In this document: positions 55,304 through 64,000 of the stretch, in pieces
How the letters are laid out: every line of letters starts with the position of its first letter
How positions within the stretch are numbered: position 1 is the first letter of the stretch
From: Adiantum capillus-veneris
Lineage: Eukaryota; Streptophyta; Polypodiopsida; Polypodiales; Pteridaceae
Direction: 5' to 3'
Length of the DNA stretch: 64,000 bases
NCBI GenBank assembly: GCA_014529385.2
Contig: CM043953.1
Coordinates: 63,177,872-63,241,871, forward strand
Notes under the pieces: model-generated
Databases searched by the model: none
Told to the model about the DNA's origin: nothing
What the model saw: the letters and a program-made list of their open reading frames with translations, nothing else
Position numbers and translations under genes: made by a program

Positions 55304-55522
55304 ATGGTTAATGGCCCAGGAATAGAGGTTTTCCCCTTCCATTTCACTCCACACATTAGAATAAACATTGCAATTAGTAGGAAAATCCATTTTCAACAAC
55401 GTATGGTGTTCATGTTTGGTGCCCAAAGAGTAGGAGAAATTCTCGCATCACCAAACCCTGTCATCCTACCTCTTATTGATTATCATAGGTCGTTTGATGT
55501 GAATATCTTTATTTTGTTGTAG
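55304..55522 (+). other. Leader ORF module 2 of element I
   Basis: 72 codons: MVNGPGIEVFPFHFTPHIRI ... VGEILASPNPVILPLIDYHR, ending DVNIFILL. A diverged tandem copy of module 1, with one or two stop codons between them. The frame is open from 55523 into gag. Confidence 0.5.
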
Positions 55523-55606
55523 AATAGATTGCAAGCTAGAAAACATTATTGTGTAAATCTTTTTAAGAAAGAAAAACAAAAACGGTGTCACTTTGAAATC
55601 AATTCA

Positions 55607-57961
55607 ATGGAAAGCCAACGCCAAATGTCTGGGTATCCTCTTTTCTTTGGAGAGCCTGGAGAGGATGCAGAATTATTTTTAGCGAATTTCAAGATGTCTT
55701 GCCGTATCAAGAGGATAATAACTGATCAAGAACGTGTAGAAATGTTTGAGGTGGTCCTTAGGAAAGATGCTAGCACTTGGTTTGACTCTTTGACTGAGGA
55801 AGTTAAGGGGAATTAAACAGAAGTTTTGAATCGTTTCAAGAAATACTTCTTTGATCCCCAAAACACTCAAAAATTATGGCAAGACATTGTTTCTCATAAG
55901 CAAAAAGACTTAGATGACTACTACTTGTACAAGCAAGAGTTTCTACGTCTTTGGGCTCTATGGATACGAAATGTTGCTAACCCTGGTGATGGTGCAGAAT
56001 TTTTAAAGAAGGAGAGGTTCATAGCCGGACTCTTTCCTGACCTTAAGGTAAAAGTTGAAGCGGGTGCACCTGCTACTTTTGATGCAGCGGAAACTAGGGC
56101 TGCTGAGAAGTATAGGAAACTCAAGTGCTTAAGGGGAGAGGTTCCAATAGAAGGTCTTAGACCCAAAGGTAAGTCACAAGCATCAACATCTAGGGAGCTT
56201 CCTGAGGTAACGGCTGAAGTGATTGAGAAGTTAAATGAATCTTTAAGCAGCCTGTCAATTCACCTTGCACAAGCTGTAGGTCCAAAGGGACAAGCAAAGA
56301 AGTCAGAAGAGAGAGAGCCACGAACTAGGAGAGTCTTGCAATGTTGGAATTGCGGAGAGTCTGGACATGGGATGTATAATTGTCCTTGGCCCCGTGGAGA
56401 GCCAGGGAGACCTAACTTGAATTACCCAGTGATGAATGCAGGAGAAGGAGCTGGTCAACAACCAAGGCTTCTACAAAGGCCAAATGGACCGAGACCACCT
56501 CCACAAGGGGTAGAAGGAGTTCCACCTTTGCCAGATCCAAATGTGCATGTGGTAGAGGTGACAAATTCAAATGAGGTTGACATGGAAGCCAATGGCATTG
56601 AGGAAAAGGTAAAGGGAAAGAAGGAGTCACATCACAAAGTGACCATGGACAAGGCAAAGGAAACCAAGGAAACCAAGAGGACTCGACGTCGTATCAACCT
56701 CCAAGACTTCCCTCTTGGACATGGTATGGCTCCGTACGACTTGTTAGAAGACATGAGAGGTAAGGGTCCTGATATTTCATGGCCTCAATTTCTTGCATTA
56801 TGTCCACAAGTTAGGAGGGATTTAACAAGGGCAGTTAGCACTAGGAGAAAGGTAAAAGAGAGTGTGCCTGTTGTAAAAATTGCACAAGCTGAAATGAATG
56901 AGGACATTACACCGGTGCTAGACTGTTACATCAAAGGAAGATTGGTTAGGAAAGGTCTAGTGGATGGAGGTGCACAAATTTGCATCATGACAGAGGGACT
57001 CATGCAAAGACTAGGCATGCACATCCATGAGACACCTGAAATCAAAGTCAAGATGGCAAACAATAGCAAGGCTAGGTGTGTAGGCATTTGTAAAAATGTC
57101 TTTGTAGAGGCCTTTGGCATTAAGAAAGCGGTGGATTTTTATGTTATGTCGACCAAGGGAAGTGGTTATCCATTTATCCTAGGAAGACCATGGCTAATGA
57201 AAATGCGAGCTTTGCAGGATTGGGAGAGTGGGAAATTAATTTGCAGGAATGACAATCATAAGAAGGTTGTCTTTGACATGAAGGAGCAACGCCAAGAGGA
57301 GCTCCATGAAGAATCATCTCAAAGTGAGACGGAAGAAGTTTGGACCGATAGCACTTCAGAAGAAGAAAGTAGCGGCAGCATTACTGAAGAGGAGTCTTCC
57401 ATCGAAGTCATGGGGGTAAGGTTTAAGCCAAGCAACCAAGAGACCTCTTGTCAAGGCTTGGAGGAGGTAGGTCCTCAAGAGAACGAAGGTGTTCAAGATG
57501 AAGGGATGCTGGAAGGTATTCTATCAACAACACTTACAAAGGATGAAAGAGAGGAGTTCAAATGTGTGCTAAGGAAATTTCCTAGGCTTTTTGCTAAAGA
57601 CTACACCGATGTGCATGGAGTAGATGCTGTTCAACACAAAATTGAGTTGAAGCCAGAGGCCACACCTAAGGCTCAGAAGCTACGAAGGCTAGGAGTCATC
57701 AAGGAGCAGGCTTTACTCAAGGAGGTAAGAAAGCTTCTAGCAACAGGTTTCATTTATCCAGTGGAGAATTCAGAGTGGGTCTCTCTTGTTGTTGTCACTC
57801 CTAAGAAAAATGGCAAGTGGAGGGTGTGTGTGGATTACCGTCCACTCAATGAGGCAACAAAAAGAGATCACTTTCCCCTCCCATTTCAGGATGAGATACT
57901 AAATGAGGTAGCTGGTCATGAGAAGTACACTGTGTGTGATGGCTACTCAGGCTACTTTTAA
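55607..57961 (+). pseudogene. Element I gag, protease and start of RT
   Basis: The ATG at 55607 reads MESQRQMSGYPLFFGEPGED, then LFLANFKMSCRIKRI, the Gypsy capsid start. A TAA at 55814-55816 interrupts the frame; it continues TEVLNRFKKYFFDP to the zinc knuckle CWNCGESGHGMYNC (about 56340-56383), a basic linker, the protease GLVDGGAQICIM near 56960 and the RT start (WRVCVDYRPLNEATKRDHFP). A second TAA at 57959-57961 lies inside RT, after GYSGYF. Both TAA may come from CAA by single C-to-T changes. Confidence 0.93.
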
Positions 57962-58378
57962 ATAGGTATCGCATTGGAAGATCAATTGAAAACAACCTTT
58001 ATCACTCCTTGGGGTTGTTATGCTTTTAGAGTCATGCCATTTGGCCTGACAAATGCTCCTGCAACATTCCAACGTTTCATGAACATGGTGTTTCAAGCAT
58101 TCTTTGGAAAGTCAATTAGGGTGTTCATTGATGATTTCTGCATTTATAGCTCAAAATCATTGCATCTACAAAGGGTAGAAGAAGGTTTAAAGAAGCTCTA
58201 CGACATGGGAGGTCAACTCAACCCCGACAAGTGCCACATAGGTGAGGATGAAGTGATCTTGCTCGTCACAAGGTTTCCTATAAAGGCATTGAGGTGGATC
58301 CTTCAAAGGCAAAGGCTCTTATTGGGCTCCCATCACCGAAGAGTCTTAAGGAGGTCATCTCTTTCATTCAGAAGGTGA
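57962..58378 (+). pseudogene. Element I RT catalytic core
   Basis: Same frame as above: TPWGCYAFRVMPFGLTNAPA, FQRFMNMVFQAFFG and VFIDDFCIYSSKSL (catalytic FIDD near 58125). A one-base deletion near 58262-58266 moves the rest of pol to another frame. Confidence 0.93.
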
Positions 58379-60867
58379 AGTATATGTCACGCTTCATTCA
58401 CTTAGCCTCGGAGTTGCTTCATCCTTTGCAAAAGTTGACACAACAAGTAGATTTTGCATGGTCTGATGAGCTTGAAGAGTATTTTTGTAACATTAAAGTC
58501 ATTTTGTCAGAGCTACCAACACTCATGCCTCCTTGTTGGGAGTACACATTCTTTATTAGCTCTAGTGTTGGAAGGGAAACAATTGGTGCTGTGTTGCTAC
58601 AACAAGATCCCCACAGTACAAGGATGCGACCCATCTACTTTGCTAGTAGGGTCATGAATGCTTTGGAGAGAGACTACACAGAAGCAGAACTCATGATGCT
58701 TTCTCTCATGTTTGCGGTGAGAAAGTTTAGATCCTACCTGCTACCAAAACCTTTTGTAATCCTCACCGCAGAGAATTTGTTCCCTTGGGTGTCATCTCAA
58801 ATGAATCTTAGTACTAGGATCTCAAAGTGGATTATGGAGTTGCAAGAGTTTCAATACTCTTTCAAGGTAGAAGATAGTGTGCGTGCACAATTGGCAGGGA
58901 TTCTCACTTATAGGGTGCATGAAAAGGAGATTAAGGTGCCTGAAGTAAAGACCCTACCATTGCCACCACCAAAAAGTATTCCTAATGCTTTTACCTTGTT
59001 TTTTGATGGAGCTTTTCGTCGAGCCACAGGAAAAGCAGGGGGAGGGCTAGTGTTGCTCAACCCAAGTGGAGAGGTGGTCATGAAAGAGAAGTTCAATCTA
59101 CCAAGTTCAGCTAGCAACAATGAAGCAAAATACGACACACTAATTCATGGTTTGAAGATGTGCATTGGCCAAGGGATACAACGCCTCATGGTAAAGGGAG
59201 ATGCACTTCTCATTGTTAAACAAATTTTAGGCATTTGGGCATGCAAGAATGAAAGCTTACGGACAAAAGTTCATGCCATTCGTAGATTGTTTAATCAATT
59301 TGAAGAAGTGCAACTATATCATATTCCTAGGAAACAAAATGAAGATGCCGATTTACTTGCACAGCAAGTAGTTACATGTGTTGAGAAAGAAGTGCAGGTC
59401 ATCATGGTGGCAGCAACTGTCAAGAAACTGAGATACCAGGGATTGGAGTCATTGACTCCCATTATTAGCTACATTTTGGAGGGTGAGTTTCCACAAGACT
59501 TCACGAAGGCTCAGAAGAGGAGACTCATGAAGAAGGCAAGTTTCTATCTCTTCCTAGAAGGCTCCCTCTATCAAAGAGGGAAGGATCAAGTGTGCAGACG
59601 AGTACCAACTATCGAGGAAATTCCAGCCATTCTAAAAGGTTTGCATGAAGAGGCATGTGGTGGTCATTTTGCCCAAGAATTAACTGTGAAGAAGATTTTG
59701 CTTTCAGGGTATGTTTCGCCAAGTTTGCATGTGGATGTTCAACATTGGTGTAAAAGCTGTCACACTTGTCAGATAAATGGAAATAGAAGGTTGGTGCATG
59801 GCCCGAGGCAAATAGTGCTTGCAAATGGACCCTTTGAAAAGTGGGGCATTGATGCTATGGGTCCTCTGCCTAGGACAAAAAATGGTAAACTCTACATTCT
59901 AGTGGCTGTAGACTATATGACTAGGTGGGTGGAAGCACAAAGTGTGGCAAAGGTAAATGAGAGGACAGTGAGCAAATTCGTCTACACTCACATTTGTTGT
60001 AGATTTGGCACACCTTTGGAGATTGTTTCTGATAATGGTCCAGGGTTTAGAAAGGGATTGCTCACAGAAGTCTGTGAAGAACTTCGCATTCTACATCGTC
60101 ACAGTACACCCTACTATCCCCAATCAAATGGTTTGGTAGAAAAAGCTAATGGTGTCATTGCAGGCATCATTAGAAAGATGGTGAAAAACAAGACAAAGTT
60201 GTGGGATGACTTCTTGGATGGTGCCTTGTGGGCGTATCGAACCACATATAGGGAAGCCACGGAGTTCACACCATTTCACTTGGTCTATGGTCAAGAGGCT
60301 TTACAGCCAATTGAGCTAAACATTCCAACAATGCGACTTCATGGCAAATCAGCACAAGATGATCAAGAAGCATGGATGGATCGACTTCTTACCTTAGCTG
60401 AGCTTGAGTGGAAAAGAGAAGCAGCATACGAGTGATATAAGAGGAAAGCCACACAGACAAAGGAGAAGCTTGACAAGAAACTGAAGGACAAAGGCATCAA
60501 TGAAGGAGATCTTGTGCTAAGGTATGACAATCGACTCGATAATCGTTTTGATGCCAAATTTGAAACAAGATGGCAAGGGCCATACATAGTCAAGAAGGCT
60601 TTCAGTTCAAGTTACTATCAGCTTATGGACTTGAATGGTAAAGAGCACTCCAGGAAAGTAAACGGGTATCGCTTGAAGCCCTATTTGAGTCGCCTTCTAC
60701 CAAAGGATCTACCAAAGATCTGTCAAAAGGCCATTGTCTCATGTAAGTATTGTTACATGAAGCATGAGTGTAACTCTAGCCAAAATTCTGAGAAGCCAAA
60801 CAATAAAGATCTCGTCAAGAACTCTGAAGCACTCTCTTTGGAAAAGATGCTCTATGATGGTACATGA
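58294..60867 (+). pseudogene. Element I RT end, two RNase H domains and integrase
   Basis: RT thumb: VDPSKAKALIGLPSPKSLKE. First RNase H (about 58540-58900): ETIGAVLLQQDP, IYFASRVMNALERDYTEAEL. Second, archaeal-like RNase H (about 59000-59380): TLFFDGAFRRATGKAGGGLV, NNEAKYDTLIHGLKM, VKGDALLIVKQI and NEDADLLAQQ, with the D, E, D, D set. Integrase: zinc domain (EEACGGHF ... CKSCHTCQ), core GIDAMGPLPRT, VSDNGPGFRKG, SNGLVEKANGV (D, D, E present). A TGA at 60433-60435 follows AAYE; the integrase C-terminus (ARWQGPYIV-like, here TRWQGPYIVKKAFSSSYYQL) continues in the same frame to 60867. Confidence 0.94.
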
Positions 60868-60879
60868 AAAATACCATCA

Positions 60880-60896
60880 TCTAGGGGGAGGGCTAA
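60880..60896 (+). other. Polypurine tract of element I
   Basis: CTAGGGGGAGGGCTAA directly before the 3' LTR. Confidence 0.85.
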
Positions 60897-63270
60897 TGAT
60901 AGCCGTTTTTTGGCTCTTTGTAATTGCCACAGTGAGTTACCTCACCCTACCAAAATCACCCAAACACTGTGGCTATCCCTACCATTTCACTGTACATAGG
61001 CGTGCGTGAGTCACGGGACTTTTCCCATATCTTCTTAAAAAACCCTCAATTAGCTAGTCATTGGGCTAGTTGAGCCAAAAAAAAAATTAAAAAATTAAAA
61101 AATATAAGTATATTATGGCCCATGCGTATGTAAATATTTCTTTGTATATAGGGCCTAAATAAAAGATTTTTTCATAATTATTTTGGTATTTATTTAAATA
61201 TTTCTACCTAGGTGTGTGTTATTTATGCTCTGTACATTGCCTCACCATTACCACAATTTTTTCTTACCATTTTTCATACTCTTTATTCCATATAGAAATA
61301 TTTTCATGTAAGCTTCTCTTATATTTGGTGTAACTCCACCCCAACAAAAATCCAAAAAAACTAGTTTTACCTATGTGTATATTTTTTCACTATTGTGATT
61401 TTTCCCTTCCTACATCTATTTTGTTTTTTTTTCTAAAACATTAGAACACCAAAAATATTTATCTTTTTATGGTAGCCTCATAATGAGAGAGATTTCTTTT
61501 GACCCCTTTATATTTTTTCCACTTATATTATTTATATTTGACATGTACATATTTTTTAGACCCTTCAATATTTGATTTTCTTAGTTGTACTATTCACTTA
61601 TATCATAATTTCAACAATATCTTCAATTATAGACCTACCAAATAAGGTCAAGGGTAGGTGGCATGCATACATGCACTATGGAGGGCTCACTCTTGGAGGT
61701 ATTCAAAAGAATCATCCAAAGAAGGACCCCACAAGGACCTTGTGCAGTGGAAAAAAACGGTCGGTTTTGCTGAATTTTTAAAGTTCACTTGCTCTCCGAA
61801 TTTGAAAAGGTGATACAAACAAAAGTTGTAGCTCGTGGGCTGAACTTTTGCCTCAAATTTTTTCATATTTTTTTGAGCTACGAGCTGTGAGCTATGATTT
61901 TATTAGTGGACCCCAGTTTTCCCATGTTATGCAGCCACACTCTCTCTTCCACTTTATCATTTTCCTCTTTCACACACACTTCTCCACTCATCATCCCCAC
62001 CTCTCTCACCCTCCTCTCTGCACCCTACTCACCTTCTCCTCAACCTTGAAGAATAAGAGAAACCATGGTGAACTCATACCTCCCACACACAATTCCATTC
62101 CAAAATTGACCACCTAGTCTCATTTTTCCTCCTCCAAATTACCCATATCTATCAAAAAAACCACAAAATTCAGCCTCTTCTCTTAAAAGACAGCATCATG
62201 GTGGTTGATTACTCAGCTTCAATTACCTTGTCTCTCAAGGAAGGTCAAGAGTGGAGAAAAAATGTACCGTCAAAGCTAGTGGACCGTCAACAAGCGTCAA
62301 AATCGGCCCTACTCAAGACACTTGGAGCATCAACCTTGTAAGAAATCCACCTTTTCTTACCTCTTAAGAGTTTTTCTTCCTTATTTGTATCCTACATGGA
62401 TACTCCCATTGTAAATATCCAATTCCATTTGTAAATTAATACTAACTCTACTAACACTAACCCACTATGAAAAGTCCTATCACCTCCATTTCTCTCCTCT
62501 CTCTTTCCCCACCAACTTCTTGATAATTCCAAGCAAAAGAAATAAGATAAATTGCTGAAAATCTAACCCAACCATGGTTAGAGGAGTAACCCTAGCCTTC
62601 AAAATTGCTATAAAAGGAGGGTGTAGCTAGCACAAGGGGGAGCCATAAGCAAGAGCACTATGCTATAGCTTGAGAAGCCAAGCTCAACCTCTCTAGAAGG
62701 AGCTCTTGAGTGGAAGCTCATTGTCTTATGCATGTGCATGTGTTGCAATAGGGGATTAGCAAGGGAACTCTATGCCATTGTAAGAGAGAGAGTGATCATT
62801 CAATTGAGAGTAGGAAATCTATCATTTCTCCTACTAGTGTAAGCCCAACATTTGCTGAATCAAGGAGGGTGGATTTGGACTAAGCTTGGATACTTTGTCT
62901 CCCTTCCAACGTGAAGTAATGGATAACAATGATGCGTAAGTGTCTTAGTGTTTTTTTGTTAAGTTCTTGATAGCTTGTCTCTGGTGTTGTCATCAATCTA
63001 GCCATAAATCCCACATACTGTAAGAGGGCGACAGGGTGGAGAGGACTCCCCTGGCCTTAAGACAGTGATTGGGGTGGCTTTTCTTGTGATGTGTCGTGGT
63101 TAAATTTACGCAAGCTATGTTGAACAAATACTAATCTCACTTTGATTTGTCATGACAGATTTGTAAGAAGGTATTAATGCAACAAGCACCCCCTCCCCCT
63201 TTCTCTCTCTTTCTTAAATATATAGTTGTGTTTTCTTGATCATTGCCGATACGTTTCAAAGCAGCCCGAG

Positions 63271-63353
<83 letters not shown>

Positions 63354-63615
63354 GTGTTTTAGTGTGTGAGAGTGTTCCATTGGTGTTAGGGTTAGTGTAA
63401 ATTCCTTGCTTGTTTGTGGGTTGCTCTAACGATTCTCCTCTTTTGCGTCCTAGTTCGCTCTTAAACTAGGTGGTGCCCCTTGTGTAGTTGGGATTTGGCT
63501 GTGGGTTTGTTGTTTTGGTTTGTGTTGTGTTGTGCCCCAGCCCCATTGAGCAGCACGGGAGCCTTGAAGGGTGTCTAGAGGTTGCTCTTCTTGTTGCCCG
63601 CCCCGGACCGCCTCA
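60897..63615 (+). repeat. 3' LTR of element I
   Basis: 2,719 bp, near identical to 52272-54995. Ends GACCGCCTCA, followed by CTAT. TATA box at 62609-62615; (CT)n at about 63273-63351. Confidence 0.95.
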
Positions 63616-64000
63616 CTATATATATTTTTCTTGGTACTAAGCCTATAAGTTAGCCACCTTATCAAAATGAAGCTATTGAAGTGGAATGATAGCTAACTAA
63701 CTATCTTAATCGAGGTTTTATTTGGCCTAGTTCTTCACACGATGGGCCTCACCCATTTTATTGGCCAAGAAAAAACATGGTTCAATGCGCATGTGCATTG
63801 ACTACCGTGGTCTCAATTCACTTACTATTAAGAATAAGTATCCATTGCCACATGTAGACGAGTTGTTTGATCAACTCAAAGGAGCACACTATTTTACAGA
63901 AATAGATCTACTCTCTGAATATCATCAAGTTTGTATTAGACTTGCTGATATTCCCAAAACTACTTTTGAAACACGGTTCGGGCATTATGAGTTTTTGGTT
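63616..64000 (+). pseudogene. Ty3/Gypsy reverse transcriptase (element H, part 4, partial)
   Basis: After the target duplication CTAT, element H resumes: frames with GFIWPSSS, then from 63785 an open reading of 72 codons to the window edge: [40 protein letters not shown], then [16 protein letters not shown] and GHYEFLV, RT fingers and palm. The usual R-S-G-Y-H-Q is L-S-E-Y-H-Q here. The YxDD box lies beyond the edge. Confidence 0.9.

Larger units (their letters stand above)
52272..63615 (+). mobile_element. Ty3/Gypsy LTR retrotransposon I, Tat lineage, 11.3 kb
   Basis: LTRs of about 2.72 kb at 52272-54995 and 60897-63615, starting TGATAGCC and ending GACCGCCTCA, nearly identical (about 20 differences by eye). 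Target duplication CTAT. Primer site at 54999. One gag-pol region with order protease, RT, RNase H, second (archaeal-like) RNase H, integrase; the second RNase H is the hallmark of Tat elements. Three nonsense codons and a one-base deletion make this copy defective. Confidence 0.96.

Noticed and set aside
52272-63615. Element I as an endogenous pararetrovirus
   Set aside because: It has LTRs, a polypurine tract and integrase, and no movement protein; it is a Gypsy retrotransposon.

Overview
The window is plant nuclear DNA made almost entirely of nested transposable elements; I find no intact host gene. Evidence for a plant: Copia and Gypsy LTR retrotransposons with Met-tRNA primer sites, a CACTA (En/Spm) transposon with intron-split genes, a Tat-type Gypsy element with two RNase H domains, and fragments of two typical plant gene families (an isoprenylated heavy-metal protein and a PPR protein). 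The density of nesting suggests a large, repeat-rich genome. The PPR fragment reminds me of fern PPR proteins, but that species guess is only inference.

Layout, left to right. (1) 1-13970: a decayed Gypsy pol (RNase H at 1-434, integrase zinc domain at 13605-13970) was hit by Copia element A (435-13599, target duplication GGAGC). A was in turn hit by a 7.4-kb CACTA transposon (1418-8783, target duplication CAG), which carries a broken tnpD, a second gene with clean exons, and a captured piece of a host HIPP gene. (2) 13971-20696: anonymous AT-rich DNA holding element B (15728-19227), a 3.5-kb non-autonomous Copia-like element with only a zinc knuckle and a protease remnant. (3) 20697-27845: two decayed copies of family C in opposite orientation (D1 minus, D2 plus), each holding a MITE (a 448-bp foldback at 22030-22477 and a 245-bp hAT-like one at 26652-26896). 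(4) 27846-29229: anonymous DNA with a 61-bp minisatellite and a run of 30 G. (5) 29230-40031: non-autonomous element E (gag-like plus acidic repeat ORF, no pol), into which the very young, nearly intact Copia element F (30673-36228) inserted; one long terminal repeat of E contains an extra 1.7 kb with a PPR fragment. (6) 40476-45652: Copia element C, minus strand, full length but with frameshifts. (7) 45790-64000: a second decayed Gypsy element H, split by Copia G (46430-51338) and by the large Tat-lineage Gypsy element I (52272-63615, LTRs of 2.7 kb); H runs off the right edge.

None of the retroelements has a fully open pol, but F has a single nonsense codon, and the second CACTA gene is open in all three exons. 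F, I and C have nearly identical LTR pairs, so insertion is recent. The coding parts work as usual: Gag packages RNA, protease cuts the polyprotein, RT and RNase H make cDNA, and integrase inserts it. B and E lack pol and would need these enzymes from other elements. Coordinates of LTR ends, splice sites and target duplications were read by eye.
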